DNA from: DASWJZ01 sp963814905
Lineage (GTDB): Bacteria > Pseudomonadota > Alphaproteobacteria > Rhizobiales > Afifellaceae
Length of the DNA: 64,000 nucleotides
Reading direction: 5' to 3'
Assembly: GCA_963814905.1 (NCBI GenBank)
Contig: CAWFEM010000008.1
Location: 199,030 to 263,029 of the forward strand
The notes beneath the pieces are model-generated. The model was not told the origin of the DNA, made no database searches, and saw only the letters and a program-made list of their open reading frames with translations. Below, in pieces: positions 25,922-34,046 of the stretch. Position numbers and translations under genes: made by a program. How positions within the stretch are numbered: the first letter of the stretch is position 1; every line of letters begins with the position of its first letter.

Positions 25922-26022
25922 GTCGTCATGTCCGGACTTGATCCCGGCACCCATTCCGTCGCGCAAGTGGAATATGCGATCGTTGCGGAATGGATTGCCG
26001 GGTCAAGCCCGGCAATGACGAC
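25922..26022. repeat. ~100-bp palindromic repeat, copy C
   Basis: A third copy lies between the lytic transglycosylase stop and the esterase start. The left arm is slightly diverged (GTCATGTCCGGACTTGATCC), the right arm intact. Confidence 0.88.
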
Positions 26023-26042
26023 AACTGGAATAGCGGCGCGCC

Positions 26043-27254
26043 CTACATCTTCTGCAGCGCCGCCAGGAACGACGGGTCGGGATAGGAATCCGCCGGAAGG
26101 CCGAGCTTCTGCTGCACGTCCTTCACCGCCGCGCGGGTCTGCGCGCCGATCACGCCGTCGGCGCCGCCGACGTCGTAGCCGAGCGTCTGCAGGCGCTTCT
26201 GCACCTCTTGCACCTGCGCCCGGCTCGGCGCGGTGGCGCTGCCCTTCTGCGCCGCCGGCGCGCCGGCGAGCCGCGTGGCGAAATAGGCGGCGGTCGTCGC
26301 GTAGACCAGCGACTGGTTCCACTGCGTGTAGACGTCGAAATTCGGATAGGCGAGGAAGGCCGGACCGAGCCGCCCCATCGGCAGGAGCAGCGAGGCCTGC
26401 ATCCCGTCGTTCGGAAGCGGGCTGCCGTTGGCCTTGGTCACGCCGAAGCCGGCCCATGTCGTGCGCGGATGCTTGATCGCGAGATCGGCTTCCGCCCACG
26501 GCATGTCCTTTGGCACGCGCACCTCTTCAAGCCAGGGCTGGCCGGCCTGCCATCCGTGATGCTTCAGGAGGTTGGCTGAGGAGGCGAGGACGTCGGGCAC
26601 GCTCTTGACGAGATTGCGCTTGCCGTCGCCGTCATAGTCGACGGCGAAGTCGACATAATAGGTCGGCACAAACTGCATCTGCCCAACTTCACCGGCCCAC
26701 GCGCCCTTCATTTCGGCGGGCGTGAGGTCGCCGCTGTCGATGAGCTTGAGCGCCGCCATCAGCTCCGGTGTGAATTGCTCGGGCCGTCGGCAGTCATAGG
26801 CGAGCGTGGCGAGCGATTGCAGCGTTGGGAAGTCGCCGAGATTGGCGCCGAAGTCCGTCTCCAGCCCCCAGAAGGAGGTGATGACCGGGCCCGGCACGCC
26901 GAACTGCTTCTCGATCTTCCCGAACGTGCCGGCGTTCTTCTTCAAGAGGCCGGCGCCCTGCTTCATCCGGTAGCCCGCCACCATACGGCCGGAGAACTCG
27001 TTGAAGCTCTGGGCGAAGACGCCCTGGCGGCGGTCGGCGTTGATGACCTTCTGGTCGTAGGAGACGCCGTTCAGCGCGGCGATCGTGCCGGCGGAAATGC
27101 CCGCCGCCGCGGCGTCCTGCTTGAACGCGTTGAGCCAGGTGGAAAAGCCGGCGGGGCCGTTTCCGCATTTCGCGAAGCCCTCCGCCGGCGCCATCAAAAC
27201 GCCAGCCGCGAGCAAGATCGCCGCTGTCCGCCCAATTCTTCTCCCGATCGCCAT
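26043..27254 (-). CDS. Lytic murein transglycosylase (MltB-type) with peptidoglycan-binding domain
   Basis: The 403-residue protein has a signal peptide (hydrophobic 9-22, ending EGFAK), an SLT_2-type catalytic domain with the catalytic Glu in SFWGLETDFGAN, the GQMQFVPTYY block, and a C-terminal PG_binding_1 domain (VQEVQKRLQTLGYDVGGADGVIGAQT). It cleaves the MurNAc-GlcNAc bond in the periplasm. There is no lipobox, so a soluble periplasmic form is expected. Confidence 0.93.
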   Translation of the reverse strand: MAIGRRIGRTAAILLAAGVLMAPAEGFAKCGNGPAGFSTWLNAFKQDAAAAGISAGTIAALNGVSYDQKVINADRRQGVFAQSFNEFSGRMVAGYRMKQGAGLLKKNAGTFGKIEKQFGVPGPVITSFWGLETDFGANLGDFPTLQSLATLAYDCRRPEQFTPELMAALKLIDSGDLTPAEMKGAWAGEVGQMQFVPTYYVDFAVDYDGDGKRNLVKSVPDVLASSANLLKHHGWQAGQPWLEEVRVPKDMPWAEADLAIKHPRTTWAGFGVTKANGSPLPNDGMQASLLLPMGRLGPAFLAYPNFDVYTQWNQSLVYATTAAYFATRLAGAPAAQKGSATAPSRAQVQEVQKRLQTLGYDVGGADGVIGAQTRAAVKDVQQKLGLPADSYPDPSFLAALQKM

Positions 27255-27343
27255 TCGCCGCGTCTCCTTCTGAAAAGAGTCGCGGCGACTGTCACGATCA
27301 AGTGGGCGTGGTCAAGGCGGTCGGCGATGGGGGAAACGTCCCC

Positions 27344-27463
27344 CTTATCCTGAGGTGCGAGCGCCCACAGGGTGCGAGCCTCGAAGGATCGTCCAGAAGG
27401 CGCTCGGAACGAACCCTCTGCGTGGTTCGAGGCTCGCCGAACGGCGAGCACCTCACCATGAGG
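27344..27463. repeat. ~120-bp dispersed repeat with CCTGAGGTGC / CACCTCACCATGAGG ends
   Basis: The ends are inverted copies of a CCT(C/G)A(G/T)GGTG core, with the inner stretch GTGGTTCGAGGCTCG. The same inner stretch and the CACCTCACCATGAGG end recur at 49801-49861. It lies between the lytic transglycosylase and helicase genes and resembles the dispersed repeats of Rhizobiales. Confidence 0.75.
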
Positions 27464-27496
27464 ACCGTTGTTGGCGGCCCGGAGGCTGCAGGCGGT

Positions 27497-28912
27497 CTAC
27501 GCCTCCGCGAGCTCACTCTCGGGACGGACCGGCCGGGACAGGAATCCCGGAAGACCGGTCTTCGGGTCGAGGCCCGAATAACGCTCGCGCTTCTGACCGT
27601 TATGGCCCTCGCTGCGATTCCGCTTCGGCCTGTTTTCTTTGCGCGACGGCGAATCGGCGCGGGCTTCGCGGCGCGGCTTCTGGCGACCCTGCGCCTGGCG
27701 TCCCTCTGCCTGGCGTCCTGGCTTCCGGCCGTTGCGCCTGGGCTTGGTGGCTTCGCTTGATGGGGCTTCGACGCGCGATTCGATTCCCTCAGGCAGCGCC
27801 GCGACAGGCACGGCCTGCTTCATCAGCTTCTCGATGTCCTTCAGAAAGGCGCGCTCCTCGCCGTTACAGAAGGAGATGGCGATCCCCGCCGCGCCGGCGC
27901 GCGCGGTGCGGCCGATGCGGTGGACGTAGCTTTCAGGCACGTTCGGCAGCTCGTAGTTCACCACGTGGCTGACATTCTCCACGTGAATGCCGCGCGCCGC
28001 GATGTCGGTCGCGACAAGCACGCGCGTCTGCCCGCGCTTGAAGGCGGCGAGCGCACGTTCCCTCTGCGACTGGCTCTTGTTGCCGTGGATCGCGGCGGCG
28101 TTGACGCCGGCGCGATCGAGGTTACGCACCACCTTGTCGGCGCCGTGCTTGGTGCGGGTGAAGACGAGCACGCGCTCCATTGTCCGATCGGAAAGGATGC
28201 GCTCAAGCAGCCGCTGCTTCTCGCCGCTGCCGACGAACATCACGTTCTGCGCGACGCGCTCCACCGTGGAGGCGACGGGCGTCACCGCCACCTGCACCGG
28301 GTCGGTCAGAAGCTGGTCGGCGAGATCGGCGATCGATTTCGGCATGGTGGCGGAGAAGAAGAGCGTCTGCCGCTGCGCCGGCAGCATCTTCACGATCTTG
28401 CGGATCGGCACGATGAAGCCGAGGTCGAGCATCTGGTCGGCCTCGTCAACGACGAGGATCTCCACCGCGCCGAGCGAGAGGATCCGCTGGTCGATCAGGT
28501 CGAGAAGCCGCCCGGGCGTGGCCACGAGAACGTCGACGCCCTGCCTGAGCGCGGCCTCCTGCGGACGCTGCGAGACGCCCCCGAAGACAACGGAGACGGA
28601 GAGCTTCAACCCGGCGCCATAGGTGCGGAAGCTTTGCGCCACCTGGCTTGCAAGCTCGCGCGTCGGCGTCAGCACCAGGACGCGGGGACGGCCCGGAACG
28701 CGTGTGGCGCGGGTGTGGGAAAGCCGCTCCAGGATCGGCAGCGCGAAGGCCGCCGTCTTGCCGGTGCCGGTCTGGGCGATGCCGCAGAGGTCGCGGCCGG
28801 CGAGGATCGGGGCGATGGCTTGTGACTGGATCGGGGTAGGGGCGCTGTGGCCTTCCTTGGCGACGGCGCGAAGAAGGGTTTCGCCGAGGGCGAAATCGGT
28901 AAACTGGGTCAA
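27497..28912 (-). CDS. DEAD-box RNA helicase (RhlE-like)
   Basis: The 471-residue helicase has the Q motif (PTPIQSQAI), motif I AQTGTGKT, Ia PTRELA, motif II DEAD, motif III SAT and motif VI HRIGRTARAG. The last ~90 residues form a basic Arg/Lys/Gly-rich tail that likely binds RNA. The start is a TTG at 28912 with AAAGAA upstream; no ATG lies before the Q motif. It probably remodels RNA in ribosome assembly or decay. Confidence 0.93.
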   Translation of the reverse strand: MTQFTDFALGETLLRAVAKEGHSAPTPIQSQAIAPILAGRDLCGIAQTGTGKTAAFALPILERLSHTRATRVPGRPRVLVLTPTRELASQVAQSFRTYGAGLKLSVSVVFGGVSQRPQEAALRQGVDVLVATPGRLLDLIDQRILSLGAVEILVVDEADQMLDLGFIVPIRKIVKMLPAQRQTLFFSATMPKSIADLADQLLTDPVQVAVTPVASTVERVAQNVMFVGSGEKQRLLERILSDRTMERVLVFTRTKHGADKVVRNLDRAGVNAAAIHGNKSQSQRERALAAFKRGQTRVLVATDIAARGIHVENVSHVVNYELPNVPESYVHRIGRTARAGAAGIAISFCNGEERAFLKDIEKLMKQAVPVAALPEGIESRVEAPSSEATKPRRNGRKPGRQAEGRQAQGRQKPRREARADSPSRKENRPKRNRSEGHNGQKRERYSGLDPKTGLPGFLSRPVRPESELAEA

Positions 28913-29164
28913 TTGGTTCTTTCAGTTGTATCCAAGCCCGGCGCGCGCGAGCAAATCGCAGCGCACCGAAGCGGTGTCATAAAGACGACCCGCGCGAATA
29001 GGGCTGTCTGGATTAGAGCGAATGAAGACGGAGGCCGGGTCCCTTTTCGAGGGGCACTTTCACGCTGCCTCGGTCGAGCGCCGTTCGTCAGGCGCTGCCG
29101 CTATGCCGCGCATGTGGGTGTAAAGCGCCGGAAAGTCAAGCAGAATCGGCCGGAGGCGTGCCGT

Positions 29165-29740
29165 TCAGCCGTAGAAGAGCTTGCGCTCTCCCTGGTCCAG
29201 GATGACCGGCACGATCAGATCCTCCTCGTCGTCGAGGTGGCGGAGCATGCTGGAAAGGAGCCGCCCGCTTGTATCGGCGTAGGAATCCGTCGCGAAGAGG
29301 CGCGCGTCGGCATCGCCCTCGATCGCGCGGAGCAGGCCGTTCGCCGTCTCGACCGTGGCGAGGATGTCGGCATGCAGCGTCTCGTGATCGTTTTCGAGCA
29401 CGTCGAAGCCCCTGAGGAGCCGCGTCTCGGCGGTGCGGAAGATCGGGAAGTAGCTGTGGTCCTCGATCTGATGGTGTCCGTTAAGCCCCTGCAGGAAGAA
29501 CTGCAGGCGCGGGGCGAAAAAGCTGCGGAATTCCTCCGGTGTCAGCTTCCCCTCGTGGAATTCCGCGGTGGCGTTCTGCAACAGGCCGCCGAGCGAGCGG
29601 AATTCCGCGTGCCGTTCCAGCCAGAACCGCGCGATCTCGCCGAGATTGGGATGTTCGTCCCAGACGTCGCGCGGAAAGCGGTCGAGAAGCACGCGCAGCT
29701 CCGGCGGCCAGCCGGCGCGCGTTCGAAGATCGAGTGACAA
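29165..29740 (-). CDS. Hemerythrin-like (HHE) domain protein
   Basis: The 191-residue helical protein has iron-ligand candidates in WLERHAEF, NGHHQIEDHSYFP, ENDHETLHADI and MLRHLDDEEDLIVP, the spacing of HHE/hemerythrin domains. It is probably a cytosolic diiron oxygen or NO sensor or store. The start is a TTG at 29740 with a weak ribosome site, so the N-terminus is not certain. It lies 102 bp downstream of the metal-sensor-like gene on the same strand. Confidence 0.85.
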   Translation of the reverse strand: MSLDLRTRAGWPPELRVLLDRFPRDVWDEHPNLGEIARFWLERHAEFRSLGGLLQNATAEFHEGKLTPEEFRSFFAPRLQFFLQGLNGHHQIEDHSYFPIFRTAETRLLRGFDVLENDHETLHADILATVETANGLLRAIEGDADARLFATDSYADTSGRLLSSMLRHLDDEEDLIVPVILDQGERKLFYG

Positions 29741-29842
29741 AGGGCGGCTTTCGTTTCGGCTTTCGTGGATCGAAGCGTCATAGGAGCTGAAGGCGCGGAG
29801 GCCAACAGCCGTTCGTGCACGCCTCCCATGCCCGCTACGCGC

Positions 29843-30196
29843 CTAGCCGCCGGTCGAATCGGGAAGGTCGAGTTCGCGCAGCGCCCGCATCCCGAAGGGA
29901 AGTTGTGGCAGGTCGCGCCGCTGCGCGTCCGGCAGGCTCTCCACGCTGTCGAGGAGCGCTGTCTGCAGGATGGCCGCGAGGTGCTCGCCCGTCGAGCGGA
30001 CCTTTGCCTGCGCAACTTCCGCGGCGGTGCGGTCGAAGGTAGCGGCGGTGAACGTCTTCTGCTGCTCTTCGCGCGCGTCGCGGAAATCCCTGAGCGCGCC
30101 GATGATGTCGCGGCGATGCGCCGCGAGATTGCCGCGGAAGCTCGTCTTTAGCGCGTCCGGGAAAGGCGCTTCCGCCTGCTTGAGCAGGCTCCTCAC
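29843..30196 (-). CDS. Metal-resistance (periplasmic heavy-metal sensor-like) domain protein, N-terminus uncertain
   Basis: From the GTG at 30196 the product has 117 residues with the helical-hairpin pattern of Metal_resist/CnrR-like sensors (FRGNLAAHRRDIIGALRDFR, then ALLDSVESLPDAQRRDL). The same frame stays open for 46 more codons upstream with family-like sequence, but contains no ATG, GTG or TTG there. A CTG at 30334 follows a good GGAGGA site, and a TGA closes the frame at about 30357. No signal peptide or membrane span is visible in either form, which is odd for this periplasmic family. The gene may use a CTG start or be 5'-truncated. Confidence 0.6.
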   Translation of the reverse strand: MRSLLKQAEAPFPDALKTSFRGNLAAHRRDIIGALRDFRDAREEQQKTFTAATFDRTAAEVAQAKVRSTGEHLAAILQTALLDSVESLPDAQRRDLPQLPFGMRALRELDLPDSTGG

Positions 30197-30448
30197 GACG
30201 AATGCGCCGCCTCGTACCGCGTCCGCGTCGGTCCCGAGAGAACGGCGCGCGACCGCATGGACGCGCGGGCCAGGATCCGCGACGAGCCGGTTGAAGGCTC
30301 GTTCGTGCAGGCCCCGCCCCGCCGCGCGAAGCAGCTGTCGTCCTCCAGGAGTTCAGGACGGCGCCATGTCTCCATCATGCGCGGAGCGCCGCGGCCCAGG
30401 GAAGCGGCCGGTGAGACCCCGGCCGTCCCGTGGCGTCAACGCGTGATG

Positions 30449-30751
30449 TTACCAGCGACGCCAAGCCCTGCGATAGGCGGCGGCGTCCGGACCCGCCACG
30501 TGTCCGCTGCGGCCGGCATACCAGGGGCCGCGATAGACCGTGCTGCCGCCGGAATAGCTGTTGCCCTCCGGACCGGTCGCGGTCCACGAGCGGTGACATC
30601 CGTGCCGGTAGGCGTTGCCGGTGCAGTCGCCCTGCCAAGACGCGGTGCCGCCATTCGGGCCGGCATAGGTCCCATCGGCGAAGGCCGGGGCGACCATGGC
30701 GGCGGTTGCGAGGCCGGCGGCGAGCGCGGTGGCTTTCAGAAATCTCGTCAT
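30449..30751 (-). CDS. Small secreted protein, unknown function
   Basis: The 100-residue precursor has a signal peptide (MTRFLKATALAAGLATA..., cleavage expected after APAFA). The mature part is rich in Gly, Tyr and Trp, with YAGPNGGTASWQGDC and repeated YxGG/YRGPWYAG patterns and three Cys. AGGAGA precedes the ATG. No known family is recognised. It is divergent from the second ABC operon, across a spacer rich in GTCACA sites. Confidence 0.72.
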   Translation of the reverse strand: MTRFLKATALAAGLATAAMVAPAFADGTYAGPNGGTASWQGDCTGNAYRHGCHRSWTATGPEGNSYSGGSTVYRGPWYAGRSGHVAGPDAAAYRRAWRRW

Positions 30752-31183
30752 TGCATTCTCCTGGTGCTGGGGTTGGGAGGATGGGTCGGGTCTGCGACAG
30801 GCTGCATGAGGTCTCTCCGTCCTCGGGCAGCGTGTCGTCACCGCCGATCACGCCTTTCACGACGCTGGACGGGCTTCCCTACGCGGACGGGCGATTTTTT
30901 CTTTGCGCCGCGGCAGCCGGCGTCCCACGGGGCGGGGCCGAGATAGTCACAAAACTGTCACAACGGGCCGCCGGCGCACCTTTTGCCGGGTGGCGGGAAG
31001 GCAAGATTGGCCCTAACGTGACAGCCGGTCCGCCGGTGATCGGCCGCCGATCGCCTTGTGACGGGACCGTCACATAAGCGTCGCCGGTCGGCGCTAGGTG
31101 GGTTCTTCCGGCGCAAAATCCTGCGCCGCTTTTCGGTTTTGCGCTGCGGAAAATGTCGCCGCGCCAAGGAGGAGGTGACGGGT
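30752..31183. other. 432-bp divergent promoter region
   Basis: No gene is seen. The spacer holds five GTCAC/GTGAC half-sites (30946, 30957, 31017, 31057, 31069), a GATCGGC-C-GCCGATC dyad near 31038-31052, and a GGCGCA / TGCGCC hairpin at 31110-31127 in the leader of the binding-protein gene. Confidence 0.6.
30946..31074. promoter_or_regulatory. Cluster of GTCACA half-sites, candidate operator
   Basis: GTCACAA occurs twice as a direct repeat 11 bp apart (30946-30952 and 30957-30963). A perfect inverted pair TGTGACGG (31057-31064) and CCGTCACA (31067-31074) follows with a 2-bp centre. CGTGAC at 31017-31022 adds another half-site. This fits one regulator binding several times in front of the second ABC operon. 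Confidence 0.5.
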
Positions 31184-32288
31184 ATGAAATCCAGGCTGAT
31201 GAGCACGACGACACTTGCGGCGCTAGCCGTTTGCGTGTCCACCGGATGGGCCATGGCGCAGAGCCAGGAGCTTGTCGACGCCGCCAAGGCTGAGGGGGCG
31301 CTGACGACGATCGCGCTGCCGCATTCCTGGTGCAATTACGGCGAGACGATCGAGAGCTTCAAGGCGAAGTATCCCGAGATATCGGTCAACGAGCTGAACC
31401 CCGACGCCGGCTCCGGCGACGAGGTCGAGGCGATCAGGGCGAACCAGGGCAACATGGGTCCGCAGGCGCCCGACGTGATCGACGTCGGCCTTTCCTTCGG
31501 TCCCTCCGCCAAGTCGGAAAACCTGATCCAGCCCTACAAGGTCTCCACCTGGGACACGATCCCGGACAGCGCCAAGGACGCCGACGGGTATTGGTACGGC
31601 GACTATTACGGCGTGCTTTCCTTCGTCGTGAACAAGGACCTGATCTCCAAGACGCCTGAGGACTGGCCGGACCTGCTCGGCTCCGATTACGCCAACGCCG
31701 TGGCGCTCGCCGGCGATCCGCGCTCGTCGAACCAGGCGATCCAGGGCGTCTACGCCGCCGGCCTTTCGCGCGCCGAGGGTGACGCCGCCAAGGCGCCGGA
31801 AGCCGGCCTGGAGTTCTTCGCCGAGCTCAACAAGAGCGGCAACTTCGTTCCCGTCATCGGCAAGTCGGCGTCGCTTGCGCAGGGCTCCACGCCGGTCATC
31901 GTGGCGTGGGACTATAACGGCCTGTCCTGGGCAAAGACCCTGGAAGGGAATCCCCCGGTTGATGTTGTGGTGCCGAAGACCGGCGTCGTCGCTGGCGTCT
32001 ACGTGCAGGCGATCTCAGCCTACGCGCCGCATCCGAACGCCGCGAAGCTGTGGATGGAGTACCCTCTATTCCGACGAGGGCCAGCTCATCTGGCTGAAGG
32101 GCTTCTGCCATCCGATCCGCTTCAACGACCTCGCCAAGAACAACAAGATTCCAAAGGAGCTGCTCGACGCGCTGCCGCCGGCGGCGGCCTACGAGGCGGC
32201 GGTCTTCCCGACGCTCGAGGAGCAGAACGCGGCGAAACCGGCGATCACTGAGAGCTGGGACAAGGTGGTCGGCGCCAACGTCCAGTAA
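31184..32288 (+). pseudogene. ABC importer solute-binding protein (iron/polyamine/phosphonate type), frameshifted
   Basis: The start ATG follows AAGGAGGAGG, and a signal peptide ends at about WAMAQ. The mature protein begins SQELVDAAKAEGALTT, as in SBP_bac_6/AfuA/PotD-type binders. The frame breaks at 32062-32064: a CCC run in GAGTACCCTC contains one base too many, and the sequence continues in the next frame as LYSDEGQLIWLKGF to the stop at 32288. Corrected, it is a normal protein of about 367 residues. As printed, the C-terminal ~75 residues are replaced by an unrelated tail ending at 32251. Followed by a stem-loop and two permease genes. Confidence 0.85.
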
Positions 32289-32294
32289 AGGCTG

Positions 32295-32325
32295 AGAGCC
32301 CTTCCCGCCCGGCGGGGAGGGCTCT
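32295..32325 (+). other. Stem-loop between binding-protein and permease genes of the second ABC operon
   Basis: AGAGCCCTTCCCG and CGGGGAGGGCTCT pair over about 13-14 bp with one G-T mismatch and a tight loop, starting 6 bases after the stop. A short TCTCTTC follows rather than a T run. It may act as a partial terminator or mRNA stabiliser, as with the hairpin at 16877-16911. Confidence 0.7.
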
Positions 32326-32342
32326 TCTCTTCGGCAGGGGGC

Positions 32343-33242
32343 ATGGCAGAGATCGCAGATAGCGCGGCGCGGCCGCTCGCCGTTCCAAGGGCAGGGCGGG
32401 AGAAGATTTCGCTCGCCTGGCTCGGCGTCGTTCCCTTCCTTCTGTTCGTTCTGCTCTTCCTGATCCTGCCGACCTTCGATCTTATCGTCGGCGCCTTCCG
32501 CACGCCCGACGGCGCGTTCACCCTCGACAATATCCGCCGACTCAACCAGCCGACGATCCTCGCCGCCTACTGGGTGAGTATCGAGGTGAGCGTCGCTTCA
32601 TCCCTGCTCGGCGCGCTCGTCGGATTCCTCCTCGCCTGGGCGGTGGTGATGGGGCGGATACCGCGCTTCCTGCGCCCGATGATCACCACGTTCAGCGGCG
32701 TCGCCTCCAATTTCGCCGGTATTCCGCTTGCCTTCGCGTTCCTCGCGACGCTCGGGCCGACCGGGCTCGTCACCGCCTTCCTGATGGACATCGGCATCAA
32801 TCTCAGGGTGCTCGGCTTCACCATCCTGAGCTTCTGGGGCCTCACCATCACCTATCTCTATTTCCAGATTCCACTGATGGTGCTGATCCTGTTGCCGGCG
32901 CTCGACGGGCTGAAGAAGGAATGGCGCGAAGCCGCGTCGATCCTCGGCGCGACCGGCTTTCAGTATTGGCGCTACGTCGCGCTGCCGGTGCTGTGGCCGA
33001 GCCTTCTCGGCACCACCATCCTGCTCTTCGCCAATGCCTTCGGCGCGGTCGCCACCGCTTATGCGCTGACCGGTTCTTCGCTCAACATCGTGCCGATCCT
33101 GCTCTATGCGCAGATCCGCGGCGACGTGCTGCACGATCCGCATCTCGGCTACGCGCTCGCGCTCGGCATGATCGTCATCACGGGTGCTGCGAACCTCGCC
33201 TATATCTGGCTGCGCGTGCGCGGCGAGAGGTGGATCCGATGA
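32343..33242 (+). CDS. ABC importer permease 1 (second operon)
   Basis: The 299-residue inner-membrane permease has about six spans and the EAA loop KKEWREAASILGATGFQYWRYVALP. It is of the PotB/FbpB-like type that works with AfuA/PotD-type binding proteins. Its stop overlaps the next start in ATGA, so the two permeases are coupled. Confidence 0.92.
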   Translation: MAEIADSAARPLAVPRAGREKISLAWLGVVPFLLFVLLFLILPTFDLIVGAFRTPDGAFTLDNIRRLNQPTILAAYWVSIEVSVASSLLGALVGFLLAWAVVMGRIPRFLRPMITTFSGVASNFAGIPLAFAFLATLGPTGLVTAFLMDIGINLRVLGFTILSFWGLTITYLYFQIPLMVLILLPALDGLKKEWREAASILGATGFQYWRYVALPVLWPSLLGTTILLFANAFGAVATAYALTGSSLNIVPILLYAQIRGDVLHDPHLGYALALGMIVITGAANLAYIWLRVRGERWIR

Positions 33243-34030
33243 AAGGCGGCCGCATCGTTCCCTGGATCATCGTTCTTCTGAGCGGTCTCTATTTCGTGCT
33301 TCCGCTCGTCGCGACCTTCGAGTTCTCGATGCGAAAGCGTCGCGGCGCCTACTCCTTCGACGCCTATCGCTCGGTGTTCCAGGACAATCACTTCCTGCAA
33401 AGCTTCGGCTATTCGACGCTGGTCGCCGTCCTCGCCATCCTCGTCGGCATCCTGCTCGTCGTGCCGACCGCCTACTGGATCAGGCTGAAGCTTCCGCGGC
33501 TTCGCCCCTACATCGAATTCATCACGCTGATGCCGCTGGTGATCCCGGCGATCGTCGTCGTGTTCGGGTATCTGCGTCTCTACAACTCGTCGTCCTGGCT
33601 GCCGTTCACGGCGAATGCGCGCGCCACCGACGTTCTCTTGATCTTCAGCTATGTCACGCTGGCGCTTCCCTACACCTACCGCGCAGTCGATACCGGCTTG
33701 CGCTCCATCGACGTCAGGACGTTGACGGAAGCGGCGCAATGCCTCGGTGCCGGCTGGCCGACGATCCTCTTCCGCGTGATCCTGCCGAATGTTCGCTCCG
33801 GCGTCATGGCCGGCGCGTTCCTGACCTTCGCCATCGTCATCGGCGAGTTCACCATCGCCAGCCTGCTCGACCGGCCGGCCTTCGGCCCCTATTTGCAGAA
33901 TATCGGCGCGAACAAGGCCTACGAGCCTTCCGCGCTCGCCATCATTGCCTTCGCCGTGACCTGGCTCTGTATGGGATTGATCAACATTTTCGGCCGCGGA
34001 CCGCGTGACGCGGCCGCCGGCAAGAGATAG
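33239..34030 (+). CDS. ABC importer permease 2 (second operon)
   Basis: The 263-residue PotC-like permease has about six spans and the EAA-type loop RTLTEAAQCLGAGWPTILFRVILP. The start ATG at 33239 overlaps the stop of permease 1 by 4 bases. Heterodimer with permease 1 is expected. The ATPase gene follows after 16 bp. Confidence 0.92.
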   Translation: MKGGRIVPWIIVLLSGLYFVLPLVATFEFSMRKRRGAYSFDAYRSVFQDNHFLQSFGYSTLVAVLAILVGILLVVPTAYWIRLKLPRLRPYIEFITLMPLVIPAIVVVFGYLRLYNSSSWLPFTANARATDVLLIFSYVTLALPYTYRAVDTGLRSIDVRTLTEAAQCLGAGWPTILFRVILPNVRSGVMAGAFLTFAIVIGEFTIASLLDRPAFGPYLQNIGANKAYEPSALAIIAFAVTWLCMGLINIFGRGPRDAAAGKR

Positions 34031-34046
34031 CGCAAGGGGGCGGTGG

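Noticed and set aside
31110..31127. Rho-independent terminator in the leader of the second binding-protein gene
   Set aside because: The GGCGCA/TGCGCC stem is only 6 bp and the following T tract is interrupted; it is in the leader, not after a gene.
20380..32064. Programmed +1 frameshifting as the explanation for the two split ABC genes
   Set aside because: Only two cases share AGTACC, there is no stop-codon stimulus or known signal, and indel error is simpler. Kept as a question, not as a claim.
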